Positions 1 through 9,138 are shown, numbered from the stretch's first letter. The stretch: 64,000 nucleotides of DNA from Corynebacterium sp. Marseille-P3884 (GCF_017942225.1 NZ_JAGKSD010000012.1:1-64000); one strand, 5' to 3'. The notes: generated by a model from the sequence alone, not told the origin. Made by a program: numbers and translations.

Positions 1-139
1 ACACAAAATTCAAGATATGAGATCTAAAAAGCTAGAATAACATAACATAAAACGCCCTCGTACATACACACCACGGGAAAACACCTCACTATTAAACAGT
101 CATTAGTGTAATCGACATTAAGGAAAGCTCCATTTATAA

Positions 140-188
<49 letters not shown>

Positions 189-245
189 CTCGTCTTCGAC
201 TTCGACACCCAGGAGCCCCACCCCTCCAACGTCGAGGGCCTCGCT

Positions 246-283
246 CTGTCTCTTCTCCACATCTAGATTTTTATAAGAGACAG
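246..283. other. two inverted Tn5 mosaic-end-like sequences, back to back
   Basis: 246-264 matches the 19-base mosaic end CTGTCTCTTATACACATCT at 17 of 19 positions. 265-283 matches its reverse complement AGATGTGTATAAGAGACAG at 17 of 19 positions. They abut without any insert, as in a transposase adapter dimer. A natural Tn5/IS50 is unlikely because no transposase or other IS sequence is present. Confidence 0.8.
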
Positions 284-367
284 GCTTGAGCCTTAAAATA
301 AACCGCGCGATATGTTTAATACAGCAGATATTCCGTCATTTCCCGGCCATGCTTAAGGACCCCCGCT

Positions 368-1561
368 TTGGCACACCACAATTTCTACGACTCGCTCGGA
401 CTCGACCGCGGCAAGGACGCGGAAACGCTGGGCAAACTCATCGACGAGCGCCTCAATTCGCAATCGCTTAACGACGCCACCCGCGACGAACTCCAACTCG
501 CCCGCCTCATCCTCGGCGACTCCGGCCGCCGGAAAACCTACGACACGCGTCTCGACGACCCCACCGCCCCCACCATCGACGTCCCCGCCCTCCGGGAGAT
601 GGCCGCCGCCCCGTCATCGGACTCTTCTCCGACGTCGCAGTTCGGCTCGGCTGCAGCAGGCTCCACTTCTATTGCTAGCTCTGCTTCCAAGGCCGCGGCC
701 GCTTCGAAACGCAACAAGTCGAAGCAGTATTTCCCGGACACGGACCCGGAGGCCGAGGCGGTGCGTCCCGGTCAGACTGAGCCGTCCCAGTCCACGCCCG
801 GCGCGGCCCCGAACTGGGACTCTTTCCCGACGACGACCAACATCCCCCTTTACCAAGGTCCGAACACGGGATCGTTCCCGGGCCAGTACGGTTTCCAAAG
901 CCAGAGCCAGCCGCAGTACGGCTACCCGGGGCAGGCCCAGCAGCCCCAGCAAGTCCAGCAGGGGCAGGTCCAGCCTGTGCAGCAGCAGTCGGTCCAGCAG
1001 CCGACGCAGCCCGCCGAACCCGCGCAGCCAGCGCAGGACACGCAGTCCGAGGTAGCGACGAAGGCCGAGAAGAAGGGCGCATCACCGTGGCTCGTCGGCG
1101 CGATCGTGCTGGTGCTCCTCGCGATCGCAGCGGGCGGCTGGTGGCTGTGGAGCAACAGCGGCGAGGACTGGAACGCCACGGAAGAAAAGATGGCGGATAC
1201 CTTCCCGCAGATCATCTCCGAAAAGAGCGGCCAAAAGGGCTGGCTGGGCATGAAGTGCAAGTCGATGACGCCGAATAGCGGCGAGGACGCGCGTATTCGT
1301 TGCTCGGATAAGAGTCTCGGAGTGAGCATCATCGACTACGGCACGGAGGCGAACCGCGACGCGCAGCTGCCGGAGGGAGACGCGGAGGTCATCGGCAACA
1401 ACGTGTGCTCGGCGCGCTCCTACAAGATGGAGGGAGTGACTCCGCCGGCGTACCGCATCGCACCGGAAAAGGAGGATGCGCAGTACTTGCTCGTCGTCAA
1501 TGGCGGCGAGGCGGAGAGCAAGCGCATGTACTTGAACCTCTGCGAGAAGACGCGTGGCTAG
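368..1561 (+). CDS. J-domain-like, Pro/Gln-rich single-pass membrane protein
   Basis: 397 residues, starting at TTG 368 with AAGGA 8 bases upstream. Residues about 4-58 resemble a J domain: it opens FYDSLGLD and ends in an ARLILGD..RRKTYDTRL helix. The HPD tripeptide needed to stimulate DnaK is absent, so chaperone activity is doubtful. A low-complexity Ser/Ala then Gln/Pro-rich stretch follows (about 60-235), then one transmembrane helix (about 240-262, WLVGAIVLVLLAIAAGGWWLW) and an extracytoplasmic C-terminal domain with several cysteines. The stop overlaps the GTG of the next lipoprotein gene, so the two are probably cotranscribed and may act together at the envelope. Function unknown. Confidence 0.75.
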   Translation: MAHHNFYDSLGLDRGKDAETLGKLIDERLNSQSLNDATRDELQLARLILGDSGRRKTYDTRLDDPTAPTIDVPALREMAAAPSSDSSPTSQFGSAAAGSTSIASSASKAAAASKRNKSKQYFPDTDPEAEAVRPGQTEPSQSTPGAAPNWDSFPTTTNIPLYQGPNTGSFPGQYGFQSQSQPQYGYPGQAQQPQQVQQGQVQPVQQQSVQQPTQPAEPAQPAQDTQSEVATKAEKKGASPWLVGAIVLVLLAIAAGGWWLWSNSGEDWNATEEKMADTFPQIISEKSGQKGWLGMKCKSMTPNSGEDARIRCSDKSLGVSIIDYGTEANRDAQLPEGDAEVIGNNVCSARSYKMEGVTPPAYRIAPEKEDAQYLLVVNGGEAESKRMYLNLCEKTRG

Positions 1562-2147
1562 AAGTCGGCGCACAGCACTTACCGCAGCGGCGGCAGCGAC
1601 GCTGACGCTTGCCGGGTGCTCGCAGAACCTGGAGGAGGCGCAGGGGCCGGTGCTGGAGCATGTGTCGTCGATAAGCGAAAGCCCGGAAAGCGAAACGGCG
1701 ACGGTGACCACGACACGCGCCGCGGACACGCCCGTGGACCCGGCGGATTACGAACGCGCTGGCATGAGCATCTTCACGTACCATCTCGGCGCGCGCACCG
1801 GCACGTGCGCCATCAGCCCGCACGGCGCGACATGCCAAGGCACCACGCCTAACGACGCCCCCACCGTCACCGCCGTCCCCCTGCCCCCGCGCAAGGCCGA
1901 CGCGATCTACGCTGGCACTGACGGCATGCACTACACCGTGTTCGAAGGCGTCGGACCCAGCCAGGGCGACCTGCGCCCCGGCCAATCGATCCGCGTCAAC
2001 GAGAACCACTGCTCCTACCCGGACGACGACACCTTGCGGTGCGCATCCGGCGACGCGCTGAGTTACACCATCGAAAGCGACGGCACGATCACCCCGCACG
2101 GACACCTCGACGACCCGCCTGTGTGGACCCTTCCTGACTATTGGTAA
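1554..2147 (+). CDS. predicted lipoprotein, unknown function
   Basis: 197 residues from a GTG that overlaps the stop of the preceding gene by 8 bases, which implies translational coupling. The N-terminus has two arginines, an Ala/Thr-rich hydrophobic segment and a lipobox LAGC (Cys about residue 22), so it is exported and lipid-anchored. The mature part has paired cysteines in a small domain (GTCAISPHGATCQGT) and later C residues, suggesting disulfides. I do not recognise the family. It carries one copy of the dispersed 11-mer (1666-1676). Confidence 0.75.
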   Translation: MARSRRTALTAAAAATLTLAGCSQNLEEAQGPVLEHVSSISESPESETATVTTTRAADTPVDPADYERAGMSIFTYHLGARTGTCAISPHGATCQGTTPNDAPTVTAVPLPPRKADAIYAGTDGMHYTVFEGVGPSQGDLRPGQSIRVNENHCSYPDDDTLRCASGDALSYTIESDGTITPHGHLDDPPVWTLPDYW

Positions 2148-2172
2148 GCAGAAGCGACTACGGTAGAGCATC

Positions 2173-3711
2173 GTGACTACCCAGGACCTTTCAGAGCAGC
2201 AACAGATCCGCCGCGCAAAGCGCGAAAAACTCCTCGAGCAGGGCAAGGACGCGTACCCGGTGGAGGTGGACCGGACGACGTCGTTAAGCGAATTGCGCGA
2301 GAAATACTCTGTCGTTGAATCTGGCGCTGACGGGGTGACCACCCTGGAAGCTGGCCAGGAGACGCAGGACGAGGTCGCGGTCGCAGGCCGCATCATGTTC
2401 CAGCGCAACACAGGCAAGCTTTGCTTTGCGACGCTTCAAGAAGGCGACGGCACCCAACTCCAGGTCATGCTCTCCCTGGCTGAAGTCGGCGAAGAAGCTC
2501 TCGCTGACTGGAAATCCGACACCGATCTGGGCGATATCGTCTCCGTGCGCGGCCGCGTCATCGCGTCCAAGCGCGGCGAACTGTCCGTCATGGCGAAGTC
2601 CTGGCACATGGCCGCCAAGGCGCTGCGCCCGCTGCCCGTCGCGTTCGCCGACATGAACGAGGAGCAGCGTGTGCGCTACCGCTACACCGACCTCATCATG
2701 CGCGAGGACGCCCGCACAAACGCGCTGACCCGCATCAAGGTGATTGCTGCGCTGCGCAAGTACCTCACGGGCCTGGACTTCGTCGAGGTGGAAACCCCGA
2801 TGCTGCAGACCCTGCACGGTGGTGCTGCCGCACGCCCTTTCCAGACGCACTCCAACGCCCTCGACATCGACCTCTACCTGCGCATCGCCCCTGAGCTCTA
2901 CCTCAAGCGCTGCGTCGTCGGCGGCCTCGAGCGCGTCTTCGAGATCAACCGCAACTTCCGCAACGAAGGCGTCGATTCCTCCCACAGCCCGGAATTCACC
3001 ATGATGGAGACCTACCAAGCATGGGGCACCTACAAAGAAGGCGCCGAAACCATCAAGGGCGCCGTCCAATTCTGCGCCCAGGAAGTCTTCGGGTCCACCA
3101 CCGTCACGCTTGCCGACGGCACCGAATACGACCTCGGCGGCGAATGGAAAGTCCTGGAGATGTACCCGTCCCTCAATGAAGCGCTGGCGCGCAAATTCCC
3201 CGGCCAGCCCGAGGTGACCATCGACTCCACCGTCGACGAACTCAAGGCCATCGCCGCCGAAATCGGCCTCAAGGTACCTGAAAACGCCGGCTGGGGCCAC
3301 GGCAAACTCGTCGAGGAGATCTGGGAAGAGCTCTGCTCCGACCAGCTCTACGAACCGACCTTCGTGATCAACTTCCCCGTCGAGACCTCGCCGCTGACCC
3401 GCGACCACCGTGAAAAGCCGCGCGTCACCGAGAAGTGGGACCTCTACGTCCGCGGCTTCGAGCTGGCCACCGGCTACTCCGAGCTTGTCGACCCGGTCAT
3501 CCAGCGCGAACGCTTCGAAGACCAAGCCCGCCTCGCCGCCGACGGCGACGATGAAGCCATGGTCCTCGACGAAGACTTCCTCGCCGCCATGGAACAGGGC
3601 ATGCCGCCCACAGCCGGCACAGGCATGGGCATCGACCGCCTGCTCATGGCCCTGACCGGCCTTGGCATTCGCGAGACCGTTCTCTTCCCGATGGTGCGCC
3701 CCGAAGCGTAG
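2173..3711 (+). CDS. lysS: lysyl-tRNA synthetase, class II
   Basis: Charges tRNA-Lys with lysine in the cytoplasm. 512 residues, the usual size. An N-terminal OB-fold anticodon-binding domain (about 50-150, [22 protein letters not shown]) is followed by the class II catalytic core: motif 2 [20 protein letters not shown] and motif 3 [13 protein letters not shown] near the C-terminus. The GTG start at 2173 is preceded by TACGGT at 2159-2164, 8 bases away, so the mRNA may be leaderless. No Shine-Dalgarno sequence is visible. Confidence 0.97.
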   Translation: MTTQDLSEQQQIRRAKREKLLEQGKDAYPVEVDRTTSLSELREKYSVVESGADGVTTLEAGQETQDEVAVAGRIMFQRNTGKLCFATLQEGDGTQLQVMLSLAEVGEEALADWKSDTDLGDIVSVRGRVIASKRGELSVMAKSWHMAAKALRPLPVAFADMNEEQRVRYRYTDLIMREDARTNALTRIKVIAALRKYLTGLDFVEVETPMLQTLHGGAAARPFQTHSNALDIDLYLRIAPELYLKRCVVGGLERVFEINRNFRNEGVDSSHSPEFTMMETYQAWGTYKEGAETIKGAVQFCAQEVFGSTTVTLADGTEYDLGGEWKVLEMYPSLNEALARKFPGQPEVTIDSTVDELKAIAAEIGLKVPENAGWGHGKLVEEIWEELCSDQLYEPTFVINFPVETSPLTRDHREKPRVTEKWDLYVRGFELATGYSELVDPVIQRERFEDQARLAADGDDEAMVLDEDFLAAMEQGMPPTAGTGMGIDRLLMALTGLGIRETVLFPMVRPEA

Positions 3712-3803
3712 CCGCGCAAAAAACATTCCCGCGACCTCGCATTTTTCCTGGCTGCACGATACAGTCTGACTTGTTATTCGAATAGTCGAAAGGACCCACT
3801 TCG

Positions 3804-4289
3804 ATGAGCACTTCCTGGCAGGGCAACTCCTACGGCCAGCAGTACGACAGGGACGGCATGCCCGTGAATAATTCCGGTGCAGGTTCCAGCAACTACTACG
3901 CGGCGTTCGCACAGCCGGGTCAGCAGCCTGTCCAGCAGCCGCAGCAGCCGGCAGCGGTGCCGGCTCAGTACGCGCAGCCGGCTCAGTACGCGCAGCCGCA
4001 GCCGTACAACCAGTACCCGCCGATGATGAACCCGCCGAAGAGCAAGGCCGTTGCGGCTTTGTTGTTCTTCTTCCTGGGCGGTTTCGGCGCCGGTAACTTC
4101 TACATGGGACAGAACAACCTGGGTGTCACGAAGCTGGTACTGATGTTCTTTGGTCTCATCACGTCGTTCTTCATCATCGGCCTCTTTGTGATGACGGCGG
4201 TCGGCTTGTGGGCGCTGGTGGAGATGATCATGGTGCTCACCGGTAGCGGCGGCTACGACCGTGACTCGAACGGTGTGCCGCTGCAGTAG
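3804..4289 (+). CDS. TM2 domain membrane protein with Gln/Pro-rich N-terminus
   Basis: 161 residues. ATG 3804 has a good ribosome-binding site (GAAAGGA, 3788-3794). Residues 1-70 are Gln/Pro/Tyr-rich with repeated AQYAQP units. Residues about 75-145 form a TM2 domain: KSKAVAALLFFFLGGFGAGNFYMGQ, then a second hydrophobic helix ending in a WALVEMIMVLTG segment. TM2 proteins are small two-helix inner-membrane proteins without a settled function. A strong terminator follows, so this is probably a monocistronic gene. Confidence 0.85.
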   Translation: MSTSWQGNSYGQQYDRDGMPVNNSGAGSSNYYAAFAQPGQQPVQQPQQPAAVPAQYAQPAQYAQPQPYNQYPPMMNPPKSKAVAALLFFFLGGFGAGNFYMGQNNLGVTKLVLMFFGLITSFFIIGLFVMTAVGLWALVEMIMVLTGSGGYDRDSNGVPLQ

Positions 4290-4308
4290 CTGCAGTCACC
4301 ACGTTTGA

Positions 4309-4353
4309 GGACCTGGGCGCTCCTAGCTGAGCGGTGCCCAGGTCCTTTTGTTT
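4309..4353 (+). terminator. rho-independent terminator after the TM2 gene
   Basis: Perfect 10-bp stem (4309-4318 GGACCTGGGC with 4336-4345 GCCCAGGTCC) followed by TTTTGTTT. Confidence 0.9.
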
Positions 4354-4398
4354 GGGCGTAGGCTCGATGGCTAGCTACGTCCACGGAAAGGTTCGCGA

Positions 4399-6093
4399 AT
4401 GACTGACAGGGTGGTTCTCCACGGCATCGGCGTCTCGTCGGGGATAGCGTCGGGGCCTGCGGTGCTAGTGGCGCCGGCGGTGGGAATCGACCTGGATGAG
4501 CCAGCATCGGCGGACGCGGAGGTCGACGGACAGCGTGTGCGCGAAGCGCTCGACCAGGTCGCTGCCGGGTTGTCGGAGAGTGCGGCGCATGCAGTGGGCG
4601 ACGCCAAGGAGATCCTCGAGGCCACCGCCGCATTGGCGAAGGACCGCGGCCTGATCAAGAGCATCGACAAGGAGCTGAAGAACGGCAAAGGCGTCACGGC
4701 TGCTGTTCACGCCGCCGTGGAGGTCTACGCGAAGAAGCTGCGCAAGATCGGCGGCTACTTGGCCGAGCGTGTGACCGACCTCTACGACATTCGCGATCGC
4801 GCGACGGCGCGTCTCCGCGGGCTGCCCGAGCCCGGCATTCCCGATCTCATGGAGCCCAGCATCATCGTCGCGCACGATCTCGCGCCTGCGGAAACGGCGA
4901 CGCTCGACCGCAGCAAGGTCTTGGGCATCGTCACGGAAGCGGGCGGCGCGACGTCGCACACGGCGATTCTCGCAGCGCAGCTCGACATTCCAGCCGTCGT
5001 TAAGGTCGCAGGAATCACCGAGTCGCTTATCGACGCCACCTCCCTCGCCCTCGATTCCTCCCTCTCCCTCGTCATCCTCGCGCCGACCCCTGAAGACATC
5101 ACGGAACTTGAGGGGCGCTTCCGTCGCCGCGCAAAAGCCCTCGCCGGTTCTGCCGGTCCAGGTACCACTAAGGACGGTCATCCGGTGAAGCTGCTGGCCA
5201 ATATCGGCACCGCCGCTGATGCCGTCTCCGCCGCCTCCTTGGATCTGGAAGGTTCCGGGCTCTTCCGCACTGAGTTTCTCTTCCTGGGACGCGAGGAAGC
5301 ACCCACCGTCGAGGAGCAGACAGCGACATACACCGCTGTCCTGGAAGCATTCGGCGACCGCCGCGTTGTCGTCCGCACCCTTGACGCGGGTGCCGACAAG
5401 CCGCTTGCCTTCGCCGACCTCGGCCCTGAGGAAAACCCGGCCCTCGGCAAGCGCGGCGTGCGCCTGACCCAGGTCCGGGAAGACCTCATGGACAACCAGC
5501 TCGTTGCCCTCGCCGCCGCACAGGAAGCAGTTCCGTCGTCCGACCTGTGGGTCATGGCGCCGATGGTGGGGACGAGGGAGGAGGTCGAGTGGTTCGTCGA
5601 TAAGTGTCGTTCTGTTGGCTTGCAGAGAGCCGGAATAATGGTGGAAACCCCCTCCGCGGCAATCCGCTCCGCTGATTTGCTCGCGCTTGCCGACTTCGCC
5701 TCCATCGGCACCAACGACCTCTCCCAGTACACAATGCCCGCCGACCGACTGCGGGGCGCCCCCGCAGAGCTACTGCCCCCGGGGCACCCCGCCGTTCTCT
5801 CCATGATCCGCGAAACGTGCCGCGGCGGCGACGCGACCGGCAGCGATATCGGCGTGGGCGGGGAAGCCGGCGGCGACCCGCTGCTTGCCCTTGTCCTCGT
5901 CGGTCTCGGCGTGTCGTCGTTGTCCATGGCTCCGTCGAAGGTTCCCGCCGTCCGCGTTGCCCTCGCGCTTCACGACCTCGCCACCTGCCGCGAAATCGCC
6001 TCCCGCGCCCTCGCCGCCACTACCGCCGATGCCGCCCGCGCCGGTGCCCTCGAACTCGCGGACCCAGTTGTCCGCGACCTTTTCGCCCGTTAG
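4399..6093 (+). CDS. ptsI: PTS enzyme I (phosphoenolpyruvate-protein phosphotransferase)
   Basis: Transfers phosphate from PEP to HPr in sugar uptake by the phosphotransferase system. 564 residues. The phospho-histidine region GGATSHTAILAAQLDIPAVV lies at about residues 181-200. The PEP-binding TIM barrel follows, with GLFRTEFLFLGR, FRTLDAGADKP-type (VVVRTLDAGADKPL) and GTNDLSQYTMPADR motifs. ATG 4399 has GGAAAGG upstream, and TAGGCT at 4361-4366 may be the -10. The C-terminus is Ala/Arg-rich. Unlike many bacteria, ptsH is not adjacent, as in other corynebacteria. It contains a dispersed 11-mer at 5025-5035. Confidence 0.96.
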   Translation: MTDRVVLHGIGVSSGIASGPAVLVAPAVGIDLDEPASADAEVDGQRVREALDQVAAGLSESAAHAVGDAKEILEATAALAKDRGLIKSIDKELKNGKGVTAAVHAAVEVYAKKLRKIGGYLAERVTDLYDIRDRATARLRGLPEPGIPDLMEPSIIVAHDLAPAETATLDRSKVLGIVTEAGGATSHTAILAAQLDIPAVVKVAGITESLIDATSLALDSSLSLVILAPTPEDITELEGRFRRRAKALAGSAGPGTTKDGHPVKLLANIGTAADAVSAASLDLEGSGLFRTEFLFLGREEAPTVEEQTATYTAVLEAFGDRRVVVRTLDAGADKPLAFADLGPEENPALGKRGVRLTQVREDLMDNQLVALAAAQEAVPSSDLWVMAPMVGTREEVEWFVDKCRSVGLQRAGIMVETPSAAIRSADLLALADFASIGTNDLSQYTMPADRLRGAPAELLPPGHPAVLSMIRETCRGGDATGSDIGVGGEAGGDPLLALVLVGLGVSSLSMAPSKVPAVRVALALHDLATCREIASRALAATTADAARAGALELADPVVRDLFAR

Positions 6094-6120
6094 CGCCCCT
6101 TGTGGCCTGCCCGTTTGGGC

Positions 6121-6142
6121 GATGTCTACTGAAGTAGACATC
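6121..6142. promoter_or_regulatory. 22-bp perfect palindrome between ptsI and the HNH gene
   Basis: GATGTCTACT, 2-base centre, AGTAGACATC: 10-bp perfect arms. There is no T run after it, so it is a poor intrinsic terminator. It lies about 30 bp upstream of the presumed -10 (TAACGT, 6172-6177) of the HNH gene, a typical place for an operator. It could serve ptsI 3' end processing instead. Confidence 0.5.
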
Positions 6143-6184
6143 GTTTCGTAGACGATGGGTTGCGGGGCGTTTAACGTTTGTGTC

Positions 6185-7252
6185 ATGAACCAATTCGCGG
6201 CGCACGTCGGCGCAGGCAACGCCATCGACCTGCTGGGTAGCTTCGACGCCCAGCAGCTTGTCGACGCCGGCGCCAACCCCACCCGCGTTGCCGATTGGAA
6301 GGGCGTCTACGAGGTCTATTACGGAAAGACTCGGTTTTCCCGCCAGCAGGCTAATGCTGTTCGTGTTGCCCGCCAGACTGCGAAGTCGTTGGATCAGTTG
6401 GTGCTCATCGAGCAACGCATCCGCCCGTTGGGTACCGAAAAAGAAAAGTGGAAGATCCGCCTGGCGTTGTTGTCGGTGCGTGGAAACTACGAGACGTTGA
6501 AGCGCCGCGCCAAAGACATCGTCCCTGAGGTGGATACACCTGCACCGGAGTCGGCGGTGCGGTTCGGTAAGGAACGGAAAGGTAAACGCACTTTTAGTGC
6601 CACTGGTGATGCGCGGGATATCGCTGCTCTTGAGTACGCGCTGCGCCGAAAACTCGACGCCACCCGTCCTGAGGGCCCGCAGATGTACGAGGCATTCCAC
6701 GACCTGCTCCACAAGGACGGTGCTGTCGCTGATGCTGTTCCACGCCCGCTGGTGCAAATCCCGCTGCCGGATTACATCAAGATCCTTGGCGGCCAAGGGG
6801 ACGACACCATCCTGGGCCTGTCTGATGGCACCACGATGACTGGTGCGGAGTACCTGATGCACCATCACTCCAAAGACCTCGAGGTGGCGTTGTTCCACCC
6901 GCAGGCAGGTCCGGTGAACCTGTACAACACGAAACGGTTCGCCAATCAGAAACAACGCGACCTCGCCCGAGCAACACTAACGACGTGTCCAGTACCAGAT
7001 TGCCGGCATGCTGCTGATAACTGCGAGGTCCACCACATCGAATCCTGGGCCCGCGGCGGGCCGACGAACATGAACAACCTGTCGGTGTTGTGCAGGTATC
7101 ACAACCGCACCAACGATGATGACCCCGGCAGACACAACAGGGGCCGAATACAGGTGCGCGATGGGACACCGACATGGGTTTCACCGCGCGGAACACCAGT
7201 ACCGAACAGGACACACCAATACGGTGCCATGCACCTACTGTTCGGGAAATAG
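6185..7252 (+). CDS. HNH endonuclease domain protein (13E12/DUF222-like)
   Basis: 355 residues from ATG 6185. TAACGT lies 7 bases before this start, suggesting a leaderless mRNA; an in-frame ATG at 6155 is less likely. The C-terminal HNH module has two Cys (CPVPDC), then HHIESWARGG, NNLSVLC and YHN, that is, the metal-binding and catalytic His/Asn residues are intact. The N-terminal helical part matches the actinobacterial 13E12-repeat family in style. These proteins are common and multicopy in actinobacteria, and many behave as selfish or accessory elements; the target here is unknown. The gene interrupts the housekeeping order, consistent with acquisition. Confidence 0.85.
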   Translation: MNQFAAHVGAGNAIDLLGSFDAQQLVDAGANPTRVADWKGVYEVYYGKTRFSRQQANAVRVARQTAKSLDQLVLIEQRIRPLGTEKEKWKIRLALLSVRGNYETLKRRAKDIVPEVDTPAPESAVRFGKERKGKRTFSATGDARDIAALEYALRRKLDATRPEGPQMYEAFHDLLHKDGAVADAVPRPLVQIPLPDYIKILGGQGDDTILGLSDGTTMTGAEYLMHHHSKDLEVALFHPQAGPVNLYNTKRFANQKQRDLARATLTTCPVPDCRHAADNCEVHHIESWARGGPTNMNNLSVLCRYHNRTNDDDPGRHNRGRIQVRDGTPTWVSPRGTPVPNRTHQYGAMHLLFGK

Positions 7253-7396
7253 CGAAAAGGCCGCAGACAAGATCTGACCACGCTCATCGCGTGAATCAGG
7301 CATGTCCACGGCCAGTTCGGCGCGCCTGAAAAACTAGCGCATCAGGTCGCGGCCGTACAGGTGCGCGCGAAGGCCGATCCGAGGATCACTGTTGGT

Positions 7397-7930
7397 TCAA
7401 CTCGGAGGCCTTGGGGCCGGCGGGGCTTGGTTTGAGCTCTGATTCGTGATTCGGGCTGGAGTCTCGGCGGGGGAGTCGTCCGCGTCCTGGGTGAGGCGGA
7501 ACTTGCGGGGGAGTTTCCCTTTCTTCCACAGGGCATACCCGATGATTCGGCGCAGCAGGAGCGAAAGACCCACCACCGCGAAAACGGTGGAGAAGAGGGC
7601 GAGGAGGGAGGAAGACTCGTCGGCACGCAATTCGATCACGATCGGCAGGACGATTCCCGCGACGATGAACGCCACGTCTCCCACGAAGTTCGTCACGCGC
7701 AGAAAAAGCAGCGGAAACGACAATAGGAAGACGAATAACAGGGCCACCACCAACGGCACGAAGACAAAAGCGGAGGTGAATCCTGCGTCAGTCCCGGTGC
7801 CCGAGGTGTCCTCAACTACGGCCGCGATGAGATAAACAAGCGCGACGATCTCCAGCAGGGGCACGATGAGTGCCGGGTAATCCCATAGCCGGGGGACCTG
7901 GCGAGCCTTGGGCGGGCGCGAGTTCGTCAT
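7397..7930 (-). CDS. four-helix integral membrane protein, unknown
   Basis: 177 residues from ATG 7930. TAGACT lies 8 bases before this start, so it is probably leaderless. Hydrophobic segments: ALIVPLLEIVALVYLIAAVV, FVFVPLVVALLFVFLLSFPL, VAFIVAGIVLPIVI and LLALFSTVFAVVGLSLLL, so about four helices. They are followed by a basic juxtamembrane stretch (YALWKKGKLPRKFRL) and a Pro/Ser-rich cytoplasmic-type tail. No family is recognised. The 144 bases between its stop and the HNH gene contain no supportable gene. Confidence 0.65.
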   Translation of the reverse strand: MTNSRPPKARQVPRLWDYPALIVPLLEIVALVYLIAAVVEDTSGTGTDAGFTSAFVFVPLVVALLFVFLLSFPLLFLRVTNFVGDVAFIVAGIVLPIVIELRADESSSLLALFSTVFAVVGLSLLLRRIIGYALWKKGKLPRKFRLTQDADDSPAETPARITNQSSNQAPPAPRPPS

Positions 7931-8070
7931 GCCTAGAAAGTCTAGATACCTCACCGCGGCTGCGCCGAGCTGAAACTTGGCGGATTCAGCCGGGGCGAGC
8001 TGGAGCGATTGCTGCCGGGTGCGCGGTGCAGAATTGGGCGCCCCGCAGCCGAGCCGACGTGGGCAAACGG

Positions 8071-9060
8071 CTACGAGAGCGTCGCGTACATGATGGCCTT
8101 GATGGTGTGCATGCGGTTTTCGGCTTCGTCGAAGACCTTTGACTGGGGGGATTCGAAGACTTCGTTGGTGACTTCCATTTCGGTGATGCCAAATTTTTGG
8201 GTGATGTCAGCGCCGATTTCGGTGTTGGTGTCGTGGTAGGACGGCAGGCAGTGCATGAAGATGGCGTCGGGGGAGGCTTTGGCCATGACGGCGGAGGTGA
8301 CGCGGTAGGGCTCGAGAAGCCGGATGCGTTCTTCCCAGATGTCGTCGGGTTCGCCCATGGAGACCCAGATGTCGGTGTAGATGACGTGGGCACCGGTGAC
8401 AGCTTCGTCGACATCTTCGGTGAGGGTGATGGGGGCGGAGGTGGGGAGGGCAGTGCAGGCGTCGATAAGCTCTTGCTCTGGCATTTGCTCCTTCGGGCCG
8501 CACGCGACGAAATGGATGCCGAGTTTGGCGCAGACGACCATGAGGGAATTTGCGACGTTGTTGCGCGCGTCGCCCATGTAGACGAGCTTGAGGCCGCGCA
8601 GTCCTTGCGGGAAATTCTCCTCGATGGTGAGCATGTCGGCGATCATTTGGGTGGGGTGGAATTCGGTGGTCAGGCCGTTCCAAACGGGGACACCGGCATT
8701 CGCGGCGAGCTCCTCGACGATCTCTTGGCCGAAGCCGCGGTATTCGATGCCGTCGAACATGCGGCCCAAAACGCGCGCGGTGTCGGCGATGGATTCTTTC
8801 TTGCCCATCTGCGACGACCCGGGTTCGAGGTACGTGACGCCCATGCCGAGGTCGTGACCAGCGACTTCGAACGAGCAGCGTGTGCGCGTCGACGTTTTCT
8901 CGAAGAGAAGCACGATATTTTTGCCCTCGAGGTAGCGGTGCGGCGTGCCGGCGAGCTTGAGGTTCTTGAACTGCCGCGACAGATCGATGAGGTACCGGAT
9001 TTCATCGGGCGTGAAATCAAGCAGCTTCAGAAAATTGCGGCCGGACAGACTGATAGGCAT
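8071..9060 (-). CDS. arcB: ornithine carbamoyltransferase, catabolic (ArcB) type
   Basis: Interconverts ornithine plus carbamoyl phosphate and citrulline. 329 residues. Carbamoyl-phosphate site STRTRCSFE (about 56-64), HPTQ motif (EFHPTQMIADM) and the ornithine-site HCLPSYHDT are all present. Length and the FEKTSTRTRCSFEVA wording fit the ArcB/ArgI branch rather than the shorter actinobacterial ArgF. ATG 9060 is chosen because AAGGAG lies just upstream, between it and an earlier in-frame ATG at 9084. No arcA, arcC or arg biosynthesis genes are adjacent, so whether it works in degradation or synthesis cannot be decided; argF is the alternative name. Confidence 0.88.
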   Translation of the reverse strand: MPISLSGRNFLKLLDFTPDEIRYLIDLSRQFKNLKLAGTPHRYLEGKNIVLLFEKTSTRTRCSFEVAGHDLGMGVTYLEPGSSQMGKKESIADTARVLGRMFDGIEYRGFGQEIVEELAANAGVPVWNGLTTEFHPTQMIADMLTIEENFPQGLRGLKLVYMGDARNNVANSLMVVCAKLGIHFVACGPKEQMPEQELIDACTALPTSAPITLTEDVDEAVTGAHVIYTDIWVSMGEPDDIWEERIRLLEPYRVTSAVMAKASPDAIFMHCLPSYHDTNTEIGADITQKFGITEMEVTNEVFESPQSKVFDEAENRMHTIKAIMYATLS

Positions 9061-9100
9061 TGGGTAGCTCCTTTTCGTTTCCATCTAATTTACGCATTTC

Positions 9101-9111
9101 GCTTAACGACG
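9101..9111 (+). repeat. intergenic copy of dispersed word, variant GCTTAACGACG
   Basis: Copy of the dispersed word lying in the noncoding divergent region between arcB and clpC. It shows that the word is not restricted to protein-coding context. See the family entry. Confidence 0.7.
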
Positions 9112-9120
9112 CCCACCCCC

Positions 9121-9138
9121 CGTTCGCTACCAGCGAAC
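9121..9138 (+). promoter_or_regulatory. ClgR-type operator upstream of clpC
   Basis: Inverted repeat TTCGCT-ACC-AGCGAA (9123-9137). It fits the published corynebacterial/streptomycete ClgR pattern CGCY-N-A-N-RGCG followed by WWS, with one deviation in the centre. ClgR is known to activate clpC and clpP in C. glutamicum. Position about 130 bp before clpC ATG suits an activator. A weak promoter candidate (ATTGCC 9194-9199, TATGGT 9216-9221) lies downstream. Confidence 0.7.

Noticed and set aside
246..283. Natural Tn5/IS50 end
   Set aside because: No transposase, and two mosaic ends abut with no cargo.
7253..7396. Minus-strand frame ending GLRAHLYGRDLMR before a TAG at 7336-7338
   Set aside because: Looks a little like a gene remnant, but it is about 20 codons and cannot be assigned.
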